This document shows, piece by piece, positions 6,220 through 12,593 of a stretch of DNA of 14,174 nt (positions are counted from its first letter, which is position 1; each line of letters starts with the position of its first letter). A program made the translations under genes and the position numbers. The DNA comes from an uncultured Eubacterium sp. (GTDB taxonomy: Bacteria; Bacillota; Clostridia; Lachnospirales; Lachnospiraceae). Location of the stretch: contig CAJUIH010000095.1 of the NCBI GenBank assembly GCA_910586045.1, positions 1 through 14,174 of the forward strand, written 5' to 3'. The notes beneath the pieces were generated by a model. The model was not told the origin of the DNA. It did not search any database and saw only the letters and a list, made by a program, of their open reading frames with translations.

Positions 6220-6829
6220 CAGGGCGCTGTCTATGAAGATTCGGTGTATTACGAACAGGCACCTGTCGGTGCGCGATTATGCCGCGCAGATTATGCAGAT
6301 TGCCCAGGCGGGTCCGGAAGCGGTGATTGTACGGGAAAAAGACCTGACGGAACAGGCGTATGAAGCGCTTGCGAAAGAAGTTATGCGTATTTGCGCGGCA
6401 TACCAGGTTCCGTGCATCCTGCATACGTATATCGGGGCAGCGGCGCGCCTGGGTGCGCAGGCCGTCCACTTGCCGCTGCAAAAGCTGCTGGAGCTGACGG
6501 AGCAGCAAAAACGGCAGTTTTCGGTTATCGGCGCCTCTACACATTCCGTGCAGGAAGCAAAACTGGCACAGGAGGCGGGCGCCGGCTATCTTACTGCCGG
6601 CCATGTATTTCCTACGGATTGCAAAAAAGGGGTTCCGGCGCGCGGCCTGCCGTTTTTGCGGGAAGTGTGCGCCGCTGTAGACCTGCCGGTATACGCCCTT
6701 GGCGGCATCCATCCGGGGAATGCCGCCGCTTGTATCCGGGCCGGGGCTGCGGGGGTTTGTATTATGTCCGGATGTATGAATTGCGTTGACGTCCGGCAGG
6801 AATTGCTGCGGTACCGGGATGGAGCTTGA
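6212..6829 (+). CDS. tenI: TenI-like thiazole tautomerase (ThiE/TenI family)
   Basis: This is a 205-residue TIM barrel of the ThiE/TenI family. VREKDL (40-45) and ALGGIHP (162-168) are family features. Several positions favour TenI over thiamine phosphate synthase. GHVFPTDCKKGVPARG (130-145) closely follows Bacillus TenI and carries His131, where ThiE has GPIFPT. The ThiE ND pair before VHL is replaced by HTYIGAAARLGAQAVHL. IMSG replaces the ThiE end-loop sequence. TenI aromatises the product of ThiG to the carboxythiazole phosphate, which fits an operon ending here. Automatic annotation may well say ThiE. The start at 6212 overlaps thiH by 8 bases without its own Shine-Dalgarno; Met8 at 6233, behind CAGGG, is an alternative. 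No terminator is obvious after it. Confidence 0.78.
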   Translation: MSDRALSMKIRCITNRHLSVRDYAAQIMQIAQAGPEAVIVREKDLTEQAYEALAKEVMRICAAYQVPCILHTYIGAAARLGAQAVHLPLQKLLELTEQQKRQFSVIGASTHSVQEAKLAQEAGAGYLTAGHVFPTDCKKGVPARGLPFLREVCAAVDLPVYALGGIHPGNAAACIRAGAAGVCIMSGCMNCVDVRQELLRYRDGA

Positions 6830-6837
6830 TTGTATCC

Positions 6838-6866
6838 TTGTATTTTATTTTGGTGTGCTATATAAT
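6838..6866 (+). promoter_or_regulatory. sigma-A promoter of the CPBP protease gene
   Basis: TTGTAT (6838-6843), a 17-base spacer and a perfect TATAAT (6861-6866) predict a start near 6873. The resulting leader contains GGGAGT (6874-6879) and ACTCCC (6888-6893), a 6-base stem at its very 5' end. AGGAGG follows at 6907-6912. Confidence 0.8.
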
Positions 6867-6923
6867 AGCTGCAGGGAGTGCGGCGAAACTCCCATACTAT
6901 GTATATAGGAGGATTCAGCTTCA

Positions 6924-7832
6924 ATGAAAATTTCCATAAAACCAATCACTCGTGTGTTATTCTGCCTGGCGCCGCTTCTGCTGGCCGTTGCGGTTCAATT
7001 TCTGGTTTGCATTCCGGTTTACGGCGTCAGTGCAATTTTCACCATGGTAAAGTACTATGGAACCGGCCGAACCTTTCAGGAGATTTTTAACAACCTGTTT
7101 GCGCTTTGGTCGTCCAGTTCTTTTATCATCTGGCTGTCTATGCTCAGTTCGATTGCGTCTCTTTGCATATTTGGTTTCTGGTACCGGAAAAAACTTGCGC
7201 GGCAGCAGGAACGCGTTGCCGCGCGCTGTGCCATAAACCTTTGGATGGTCCTGGCGTTATTCCTGCTGGCGATTGGACTGCAGTATGTGACGGCATACGT
7301 AACCAGTTTTGTCGGCGCCGTCCGCCCGGACTGGATGCGGGCGTACCAGGATCTGATGAACAGCGTCTCTTTTGACGAAACCGTAAGCCCGTTGATGGCG
7401 TTTTATGCCTGTCTGATTGCCCCGGTGTCGGAAGAATTTATTTTCCGCGGCGTTACGCTTGGATACGCGAAAAAAGCGCTGCCTGCCGCTGCCGCAATTG
7501 GCCTGCAGGCGGTATTGTTTGGGATCTTCCATATGAATATGATCCAGGGGATTTACGCCGGCCTGGTTGGCCTGTTTCTTGGATATCTGTGTGAAACGGG
7601 CGGCTCCGTCCTGATCGCTATGCTGTTCCATGCGTTTTTCAACTTTTGCGGCACCTTTTTCAATTCCATTTTGTTTTACCGGACGCAGCAGCCGTTTTTC
7701 TTCCTGCTTTGGCTGACGGTCGGCGTCCTGCTGACTTACGGGGGTATTTTTCTGTTCCAGCACGCGGTAGTGGTGCGTGATACAAGGGCAGCGTGTAAAA
7801 ACGCCGCCAATGCCCATGAAACGCAGGAATAG
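6924..7832 (+). CDS. CPBP-family intramembrane metalloprotease (CAAX protease-like)
   Basis: This is a 302-residue polytopic membrane protein. The three CPBP motifs are present: EExxxR as Glu170-Glu171-Arg175 in VSEEFIFRG, FxxxH as Phe199-His203 in FGIFHMN, and HxxxN as His236-Asn240 in FHAFFNF. Glu and His residues would bind the catalytic metal inside the bilayer. I count about seven hydrophobic segments, including residues 10-33, 63-86, 106-130, 190-222 and 256-282. Members process membrane peptides, pheromones or bacteriocins, or act in signalling; no substrate is evident here. AGGAGG lies 11 bases before ATG. The gene has its own promoter and ends at a bidirectional terminator. The C-terminal tail is basic and cytoplasmic-looking. 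Confidence 0.92.
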   Translation: MKISIKPITRVLFCLAPLLLAVAVQFLVCIPVYGVSAIFTMVKYYGTGRTFQEIFNNLFALWSSSSFIIWLSMLSSIASLCIFGFWYRKKLARQQERVAARCAINLWMVLALFLLAIGLQYVTAYVTSFVGAVRPDWMRAYQDLMNSVSFDETVSPLMAFYACLIAPVSEEFIFRGVTLGYAKKALPAAAAIGLQAVLFGIFHMNMIQGIYAGLVGLFLGYLCETGGSVLIAMLFHAFFNFCGTFFNSILFYRTQQPFFFLLWLTVGVLLTYGGIFLFQHAVVVRDTRAACKNAANAHETQE

Positions 7833-7860
7833 CAGCTACATATCCGGCGAAAACAAAAGA

Positions 7861-7904
7861 AACCGGAAGCTGCCGCGCCAGGGACGGCGCAGCAGCTTCC
7901 GGTT
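7861..7904. terminator. bidirectional terminator between the CPBP gene and mrp
   Basis: AACCGGAAGCTGC (7861-7873) pairs perfectly with GCAGCTTCCGGTT (7892-7904). An inner GCGCC (7875-7879)/GGCGC (7886-7890) stem extends it. Rightward it is followed by TTTTATTT, and leftward by a T-rich stretch (the complement of AAAACAAAAGAAA). It separates two convergent genes and touches the stop codon of the leftward one. Confidence 0.9.
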
Positions 7905-8765
7905 TTATTTCTTTTCTAAATTCTTCAGCGTTTCAGCCGCTTTGTCCAGATAGGCATGGTCTTTTTCGAAAAATGTCCCATCATCCGCGGCCTGCGCCAT
8001 CTGCGGATCCAGCGGTATTTTGCCGAGTACCTGGATGCCAAGCTCGTCAGCCGCTTGATCTAAATGGCTTTCTCCAAACAGACGGATTTTGCGGCCGCAG
8101 TCCGGACATTCCAGGTAGCTGAAATTTTCCACAACGCCCAATACCGGAATATGCATGCCCGATGCCATGCGGTATGCTTTTTTTACAATCATCTGTACAA
8201 GTTCCTGCGGCGAAGTTACGATAATAATCCCGTCTACCGGAATCGACTGGAATACAGTCAGCGGTACATCCCCGGTGCCTGGCGGCATATCAATCAATAA
8301 ATAATCCAGATCACCCCAAACTACGTCGGTCCAAAACTGTTTGACTGCGCCGCCGATCACCGGCCCGCGCCAAATCACCGGATCCTGCGGGTCTTCCATT
8401 AAAAAGCTGATGGATATCAGTTTCAGCCCGTCTTTTGTTTCGGCCGGAAGGATCATGCCCTCCGCGTTACCGTACACTTCTCCGGCCGCACCAAACATTT
8501 TTGGAATCGACGGCCCTGTAATATCCGCATCCATAATGCCGACCTGCGCCCCTGTTTTTTTCATAGCGGCTGCAAGCGAAGCGGTCACAAATGATTTTCC
8601 AACCCCGCCTTTTCCGCTGACAATGCCGATCACTTTCTTAATGTTGGAATATTTATTCATCGGCTCCATCATACTCTGCGGTCCCTGCTTGGAACTGCAG
8701 TTTTCTTTTTGCTGTGTAGTACAACTGGATGCGCTCGGGCATCCGCTGCATTGATTGTCTGCCAT
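7905..8765 (-). CDS. mrp: Mrp/NBP35-type P-loop ATPase, Fe-S cluster carrier
   Basis: The 286-residue protein has a deviant Walker A, GKGGVGKS (residues 51-58). It also has MDADITGPSIPKMFG, LIDMPPGTGDVPLT (157-170), a TSPQELVQ switch and the C-terminal cluster motif ECPDC (Cys220 and Cys223). These are hallmarks of Mrp/ApbC/NBP35 proteins, which dimerise and carry a bridging [4Fe-4S] cluster. The N-terminus has four cysteines (6, 9, 15 and 23), reminiscent of the extra N-terminal cluster of NBP35. I chose ATG 8765 because GGAGGAG stands about 8 bases upstream; the frame is open further up to 8855, but that stretch overlaps the promoter. It has its own promoter and ends at the bidirectional terminator. 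Confidence 0.93.
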   Translation of the reverse strand: MADNQCSGCPSASSCTTQQKENCSSKQGPQSMMEPMNKYSNIKKVIGIVSGKGGVGKSFVTASLAAAMKKTGAQVGIMDADITGPSIPKMFGAAGEVYGNAEGMILPAETKDGLKLISISFLMEDPQDPVIWRGPVIGGAVKQFWTDVVWGDLDYLLIDMPPGTGDVPLTVFQSIPVDGIIIVTSPQELVQMIVKKAYRMASGMHIPVLGVVENFSYLECPDCGRKIRLFGESHLDQAADELGIQVLGKIPLDPQMAQAADDGTFFEKDHAYLDKAAETLKNLEKK

Positions 8766-8845
8766 GATCCGGCTCCTCCTTCTCACTGATCCCTGGTTCT
8801 GCGCGCGGTAACCCGTCCGCCCTATACGCAGCACCCGGTTCTTTG

Positions 8846-8874
8846 AGTATATCACTTCTTGCAGCGGTCTACAA
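8846..8874 (-). promoter_or_regulatory. sigma-A promoter of mrp
   Basis: Minus strand: TTGTAG (plus 8869-8874), 17 bases, then TATACT (plus 8846-8851) with an extended TGA before the -10. Transcription would start near 8839, about 75 bases ahead of the mrp ATG. It lies just downstream of the mnmA stop, so mrp need not depend on mnmA transcription. Confidence 0.65.
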
Positions 8875-8882
8875 CTGCTGCG

Positions 8883-9968
8883 TTACTGAATAATTGTCCC
8901 GCCTGCGAGTACGAATCCGTCATCTGCGTAAAATACCGCGGCCTGCCCCGGCGTGACAGCCCGCACCGGATGTTCAAAGTGCAGGCCGATCCGGTTTCCA
9001 TCCTCCGCGGTATGTGTCACCTCACAGGCTTCCCCTGCATGGGAATAGCGGATTTTTGCCCGCATCCGCTGTCCCGGCTCCAACCGTTTTGCGCCCATAT
9101 AGCAAATGTTTTCTGCTTCCAATTCCGTGGTCATCAATTCTTCCTGCTCTCCCAGCACGACTTCCGCTGTATCCGGTTTTATTTTTGTCACAAATACCGG
9201 CCTGCCCAATGCGATGCCAAGCCCTTTGCGCTGGCCGATTGTATAATGGCGGATGCCTTTGTGCCGCCCCAGAACCGCGCCGTCTTTTGTTATAAAATTG
9301 CCCGGTTTGTCCGCCGTCCCGGTTTTTCGGCTGATAAATGCGGCATAATCATGATCCGGCACAAAACAAATCTCCTGGCTGTCCGGCTTGTGCGCGGCCG
9401 CAAGCCCCGCCTGCTGTGCAATTGCCCGTACCTGCGCTTTTTCATAATCCCCGAGCGGAAACAGCGTATGTTTAAGCTGCTCCTGTGTCAGGCTGTACAG
9501 TACATAGGTCTGGTCTTTTCCGGCTGCCGCGGATTTTGCGAGCGTGTACCTGCCGTTAGCAAGCCGCAGAATGCGCGCGTAATGCCCGGTTGCAATCCAA
9601 TCCGCGCCAAACTCCATGCCCCGCCGCAGCAGGGATTCCCATTTGATAAAGCGGTTGCACGCTATACATGGGTTCGGCGTCCTGCCGCATTGATATTCCC
9701 GTATAAAATAATCAATTACAGATTCGTTAAATTCCTTTTGAAAATCCGCCACATAATGGGGAATCCCAAGCTGCTCCGCCACACGGCGCGCATCCTCTAT
9801 AGCGCTTCGCCCGCAGCAGCTATCCTCCTGTTCCCCCTGGCAGAGATCCGGCTCCTGCCAGACGAGCATGGTAACACCAATAACTTCATATCCCTGTTCC
9901 TTTAATAAATAAGCGGCAACAGAAGAATCCACACCTCCCGACATACCGACGACTACTTTTTTTTTCAT
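8883..9968 (-). CDS. mnmA: MnmA, tRNA-specific 2-thiouridylase
   Basis: The 361 residues match the family length. The N-terminal PP-loop is GMSGGVDSSVAAYLL (8-22). Catalytic Cys101 is in TPNPCIACNRFIKW and the second Cys201 is in DSQEICFVPD. TGHYARI, KDQTYVLY, HYTIGQRKGLG and the C-terminal beta-barrel (PGQAAVFY) follow. The enzyme thiolates U34 of tRNA-Lys, -Glu and -Gln using sulfur passed from a cysteine desulfurase, which is not encoded nearby. A DLCQGEQEDSCCG insertion (about 41-53) with three further cysteines follows the first domain strand. GGAAGGAAA precedes ATG. A long open frame on the opposite strand (8859-9905) is only its shadow. Confidence 0.97.
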   Translation of the reverse strand: MKKKVVVGMSGGVDSSVAAYLLKEQGYEVIGVTMLVWQEPDLCQGEQEDSCCGRSAIEDARRVAEQLGIPHYVADFQKEFNESVIDYFIREYQCGRTPNPCIACNRFIKWESLLRRGMEFGADWIATGHYARILRLANGRYTLAKSAAAGKDQTYVLYSLTQEQLKHTLFPLGDYEKAQVRAIAQQAGLAAAHKPDSQEICFVPDHDYAAFISRKTGTADKPGNFITKDGAVLGRHKGIRHYTIGQRKGLGIALGRPVFVTKIKPDTAEVVLGEQEELMTTELEAENICYMGAKRLEPGQRMRAKIRYSHAGEACEVTHTAEDGNRIGLHFEHPVRAVTPGQAAVFYADDGFVLAGGTIIQ

Positions 9969-10004
9969 AAGCGTTTCCTTCCCAATTCACGAATTTTATT
10001 TATA

Positions 10005-10026
10005 AGAAACGGTACGCACCGTTTCT
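10005..10026. repeat. 9-base inverted repeat in the mnmA leader
   Basis: AGAAACGGT (10005-10013) and ACCGTTTCT (10018-10026) are perfect complements around ACGC. The hairpin lies in the predicted 75-base leader of leftward mnmA, between its promoter and its Shine-Dalgarno. No T run follows in either direction, so it is a leader hairpin or protein-binding palindrome rather than a terminator. Confidence 0.55.
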
Positions 10027-10049
10027 AAATTTCTGTAAGGCACGTCCTT

Positions 10050-10078
10050 AGAATAGCACATTTACGCAAATCCGTAAA
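10050..10078 (-). promoter_or_regulatory. mnmA promoter overlapped by an inverted repeat
   Basis: Minus strand: TTTACG (plus 10073-10078), 17 bases, then TATTCT (plus 10050-10055) preceded by TGC (extended -10). The -35 is one arm of the perfect inverted repeat TTTACG (10061-10066) and CGTAAA (10073-10078), separated by 6 bases, which could be an operator. The predicted start is near 10043. Confidence 0.5.
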
Positions 10079-10081
10079 CTG

Positions 10082-10107
10082 AAAAAACGACCTGCCGCAG
10101 CAGATCG
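10082..10107 (-). terminator. leftward intrinsic terminator of the GntR-ABC operon
   Basis: CGACCTGC (10088-10095) pairs with GCAGATCG (10100-10107), with one G-U pair, around CGCA. Read leftward the hairpin is followed by six T residues (plus-strand A run 10082-10087). It is the first good terminator after the ABC membrane subunit gene (ends 10318), leaving a 3' untranslated stretch of about 210 bases. Rightward, CTTTT follows the stem, so weak activity in that direction is possible. Confidence 0.75.
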
Positions 10108-10317
10108 CTTTTCCGAGGAGTTTAGTTATGAAAATGTTTATCTATATGAATAGGATAGTTTTTAGTCGAAGCTAACGGCTGCACCTTGCGCGCTGTTGCT
10201 CGCCGCCAACTTCATTTGATGAAAACAGTATACTCGTTAAATGTGTCTGAAATATGTCAAAATCCTAAAAGAAGCATAAACTAATTCTTAATAATTAGAA
10301 AAACACCTGTGATTTCC
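10108..10317. other. 210-bp stretch without a recognisable gene
   Basis: Apart from the 15-codon ORF listed separately, this part of the mnmA-ABC spacer holds no gene I can support. It has a GC-rich island (10176-10215, including CCTTGCGCGCTGTTGCTCGC) in otherwise AT-rich DNA. It also has a weak inverted repeat CTAATT/AATTAG at about 10280-10298. It would be transcribed leftward as the 3' untranslated region of the ABC operon, and could carry a small RNA or be the remnant of an element. Confidence 0.4.
10128..10175 (+). CDS. possible 15-aa micropeptide ORF with strong Shine-Dalgarno
   Basis: GAGGAG (10115-10120) stands 7 bases from ATG at 10128. The frame encodes MKMFIYMNRIVFSRS and stops at TAA. 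Three Met and several hydrophobic and basic residues give it the look of a leader or small membrane peptide. No rightward promoter is clear, and the terminator hairpin at 10088-10107 stands just upstream. It could be a leader peptide, a toxin-like micropeptide or chance. I do not recognise it. Confidence 0.25.
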   Translation: MKMFIYMNRIVFSRS

Positions 10318-11106
10318 TCATTCCAGATTTAAATGCCTGCATACAATGATCCGGCTGATAGTATAATAGACCGCGGCCCATACGAGAAGCATTGCGATCA
10401 TCCCGGCCATTACCCATCTGCATACAGTCTCCGGTTTATAATTTCCCTGCAGGCAAAACGCCGCGGCTACCATAGCGATCAAAGACAAAATTTGCGTCGC
10501 GTACGAAAGCCCGATGCTCGCCGCGATTCCAAATGCGGCGCGGGATCGTTTTGCCAACTGTCCGATCGAACTTCCCGCAAAAAATAACAGCAGACTGTCT
10601 ACACATCCCAATGCGAATAACACAACAATAAAAGCAAGCAACTGCATTTTTGTAATCCCAAGCTCTGCTTCCCCCATTTCGTCCGTAAACAGCACGAAAA
10701 ACTCTGTAACATCCGAATGGTCCCCAATCATCGCAAGCAGCAGAAAAGCAGCGGCTAAAAGCAGCCCTGTCAGAAACAGATACCCGGATGAAACGGCAAT
10801 CTTGGTATTTAAAATCTGTCCAGCCGAAACCGGAAGCGTATGCGTCAGATATCCCTGCGCCGAATACATGCTCTGGTAAAAATGTACGCACAGATAAATA
10901 AACCCCGCTACCGCAATGACAGCCGCTGTCATCGTATAAATCCCGGCCATAATCGCGTAAAAGTTTTCCGCGGCCGCGCCTCCAAAATACTGGCTGCATA
11001 ATTTTACAACGGAAACCAAAACTGCCGAACCCGCAAGCACTCCGTATAAGCCGCACATTGTCTTTCCCTGTGTTTTGATTTCATGTTTCCATAAATGTTT
11101 TAACAT
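10318..11106 (-). CDS. ABC-2-type transporter membrane subunit
   Basis: This 262-residue, very hydrophobic protein has about six membrane segments, at about residues 18-38, 50-75, 104-126, 150-175, 188-214 and 228-252. It starts MLKHLWKHEIKTQGK, a charged N-terminus before the first segment as in ABC-2 permeases. YSAQGYLTHTLPVS after the second segment is typical of permeases paired with YtrA-type regulators, where THTLPVS or LPVS recurs. GGAGG is 7-8 bases before ATG, and the start overlaps the end of the ATPase gene by 7 bases, indicating translational coupling. With the ATPase it would form an exporter; the substrate cannot be told. Similar cassettes respond to cell-wall stress or antibiotics (family knowledge). 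Confidence 0.85.
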   Translation of the reverse strand: MLKHLWKHEIKTQGKTMCGLYGVLAGSAVLVSVVKLCSQYFGGAAAENFYAIMAGIYTMTAAVIAVAGFIYLCVHFYQSMYSAQGYLTHTLPVSAGQILNTKIAVSSGYLFLTGLLLAAAFLLLAMIGDHSDVTEFFVLFTDEMGEAELGITKMQLLAFIVVLFALGCVDSLLLFFAGSSIGQLAKRSRAAFGIAASIGLSYATQILSLIAMVAAAFCLQGNYKPETVCRWVMAGMIAMLLVWAAVYYTISRIIVCRHLNLE

Positions 11107-11798
11107 CTGAATACCTCCCTGAAATAGGCGTCTAGTGACTTCCCTTCCTGCATACGGATCTCATCTACAGAAGAATGCCGTACAATCTGCCCGTTTTTAA
11201 TGATTACCGCCTCGTCCAGAATATTTTCCACATCCGCAATCAGGTGCGTCGCCAATAATATAGAAGACTGCGGTTCATACGCGCTTATAATCGTATTTAA
11301 GATATATTCCCTCGCTGCCGGGTCCACACCGGCAATCGGTTCGTCCAGTACATACAGCTTTGCTTTGCGGCTCATAACCATAATAAGCTGTACTTTCTCT
11401 TTTGTTCCTTTGGAAAGCGTTTTCAGACGTTCCTGCGGGCCGATTTTGAGCTTGCCCAGCATATCATAGGCGCGTTCCCGGTCAAAATCCGCATAAAAAT
11501 CTTCAAATAGGCCTACTACGTCTTTGACTTTCTGATTGTTGTCTAAATACGTCTGGTCCGGCAGGTAAGAAATCTGCTTTTTGCTTTCCGGGCCGATAAA
11601 GCCGCCGCAAAATAAAATCTCCCCCGCTGTCGGCTGCAGCAGTCCGGTTATGATTTTGATCATCGTCGTTTTTCCGCTGCCGTTTGGGCCTAAAAATCCA
11701 ATAATATGCCCGCTTTCCAGTTCGAGGTTAACCTGGCTTAGCGCTTCTTTTGCCCCAAACCGTTTGGTTAGTTTCCTGCATTGTAGTAAAACGCTCAT
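11100..11798 (-). CDS. ABC transporter ATPase subunit
   Basis: The 232-residue nucleotide-binding domain has Walker A GPNGSGKTT (37-45), a Q-loop near YLPDQ (79-83) and the signature LSKGTKEKVQ (128-137). Walker B is LYVLDEP (148-154), followed by a D-loop AGVD and the switch His185 in ATHL. The signature has K-GTKEK rather than SGGQ-R, as is usual for ATPases partnered with ABC-2 permeases of this kind. AAGGGGAAC precedes ATG. It is the middle gene of the gntR-ATPase-permease operon. Confidence 0.94.
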   Translation of the reverse strand: MSVLLQCRKLTKRFGAKEALSQVNLELESGHIIGFLGPNGSGKTTMIKIITGLLQPTAGEILFCGGFIGPESKKQISYLPDQTYLDNNQKVKDVVGLFEDFYADFDRERAYDMLGKLKIGPQERLKTLSKGTKEKVQLIMVMSRKAKLYVLDEPIAGVDPAAREYILNTIISAYEPQSSILLATHLIADVENILDEAVIIKNGQIVRHSSVDEIRMQEGKSLDAYFREVFRC

Positions 11799-11860
11799 AA
11801 GTTCCCCTTTCTTTTTTCATTCCCTTTTTTGACGCTTTATCTTGGAACCTGCTGTTCCCG

Positions 11861-12226
11861 TTATGTCTCTATGCCGCCGCGCCGCATCAGCTCCATCGTC
11901 TGTTCCCGGTCAAAGCCAAGCTGTTCCATACGATCCAAAAATAAGCGGATCTGTTCCCGCGCAATCTCTGCTTTTAATGATTCGATCATTTCAATATCCT
12001 CCGTAATAAATCTGCCGCTGGTGCGTTTGGAATAAACCAGCCCGGTTCGTTCCAGTTCCGCGAACGCACGCTGCATTGTATTTGGGTTTACCGCAGCCTG
12101 CGCCGCCAGCTCCCGCACAGACGGCAGCCGTTCTCCCGGTTTATATGTGCCGTTTATAATATCGATCCGGATACGTTCCAGTATCTGCAGAAAGATCGGA
12201 CGGTCAGAATCAAGATTCCATGGCAT
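11861..12226 (-). CDS. GntR-family (YtrA-type) transcriptional repressor
   Basis: The 121-residue size is that of the YtrA subfamily: a winged helix-turn-helix and a short helical dimerisation tail instead of a large ligand domain. The GntR signature runs from PIFLQILERIRIDIINGTY through GERLPSVRELAAQAAVNPNTMQRAF to LERTGLVYSKRTSGRFI (about residues 10-75). The tail EIAREQIRLFLDRMEQLGF is amphipathic. GAGGTG precedes ATG. It is the first gene of the operon with the ABC ATPase and permease, which it almost certainly represses; the promoter carries a fitting palindrome. The inducer is unknown. Confidence 0.93.
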   Translation of the reverse strand: MPWNLDSDRPIFLQILERIRIDIINGTYKPGERLPSVRELAAQAAVNPNTMQRAFAELERTGLVYSKRTSGRFITEDIEMIESLKAEIAREQIRLFLDRMEQLGFDREQTMELMRRGGIET

Positions 12227-12276
12227 CTTTTCACCTCATTTCCTTTGTTCCTCTTTGCCTGTTGTTTCTTGTATTT

Positions 12277-12318
12277 TTGTACTAGTTGAATAATACACTA
12301 ATACAATAAAATTGTCAA
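12277..12318 (-). promoter_or_regulatory. promoter and likely GntR operator of the ABC operon
   Basis: Minus strand: a perfect TTGACA (plus 12313-12318), a 17-base spacer and TATTAT (plus 12290-12295). A palindrome-like site reads TTGTACTA-N6-TAATACAC (12277-12298; six of eight half-site positions symmetric). It covers the -10 and the start point. YtrA-type repressors are known to bind such TGTA/TACA palindromes in their own promoters, so autoregulation is the simplest reading. Confidence 0.75.
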
Positions 12319-12440
12319 TCCCTATTTTGAAAGTTTTAAGAGAACACGAAAAAACGGTTTGTACAGAACGTATAAAAGCCGCGCCGGATTTTACTTGGCC
12401 TAAATGTCATGAATGGACAGCGCAATCTGAGAAAAACCGT

Positions 12441-12467
12441 TAAGTTTTGCATCAGAATTTCCGATAA
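12441..12467 (+). promoter_or_regulatory. sigma-28 (SigD)-type promoter of the EF-hand gene
   Basis: TAAG (12441-12444), a 15-base spacer and TCCGATAA (12460-12467) closely follow the Gram-positive motility sigma consensus TAAA-N15-GCCGATAT. No comparable sigma-A pair is visible in the 290-bp spacer 12300-12593. The start point would be near 12474. The rest of the spacer upstream (12320-12440) shows no gene. Confidence 0.6.
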
Positions 12468-12476
12468 CAGTTTTAA

Positions 12477-12491
12477 TTACAAGGATTGTAA
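12477..12491 (+). promoter_or_regulatory. hairpin with GGA loop, CsrA-binding-site-like
   Basis: TTACAAGGATTGTAA is a perfect 6-base stem with GGA as its loop, and it matches the CsrA consensus (R)UACARGGAUGU almost throughout. It would lie at the very 5' end of the sigma-28 transcript. A second GGA is in the Shine-Dalgarno TAGGAGG (12581-12587), allowing a dimeric CsrA to bridge both sites. This is inference from the sequence and from known CsrA control of motility transcripts. Confidence 0.5.
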
Positions 12492-12512
12492 AATGTTGGG
12501 AATCAGCCATGG

Positions 12513-12556
12513 ACGGTATGCATTTTAGGCGTTCGCTTAAAATGGATGCCGTTTTT
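12513..12556 (+). terminator. strong intrinsic terminator in the leader of the EF-hand gene
   Basis: Bases 12513-12530 pair with 12535-12552 in an 18-position stem with a single mismatch (12520/12545) and two G-U pairs, around the loop GTTC. TTTTT (12552-12556) follows. It acts only rightward, because no T run follows in the other direction. It stands between the sigma-28-type promoter and the gene, 37 bases before ATG. It should therefore produce an 80-base RNA unless read through. Confidence 0.8.
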
Positions 12557-12593
12557 GCCTGTAAACAAAATATAAGGAATTAGGAGGTTTTTT

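Noticed and set aside
6131..6712. 193-codon open frame on the minus strand
   Set aside because: It is opposite thiH and tenI; the product is Arg-rich shadow sequence.
8766..8855. N-terminal extension of Mrp by 30 residues
   Set aside because: It overlaps the predicted promoter and start of transcription; GGAGGAG directly precedes the ATG at 8765.
8859..9905. 348-codon open frame on the plus strand
   Set aside because: It is the antisense shadow of mnmA, whose motifs and ribosome binding site are unambiguous; the translated product is Cys/Pro/Arg-rich with no domain.
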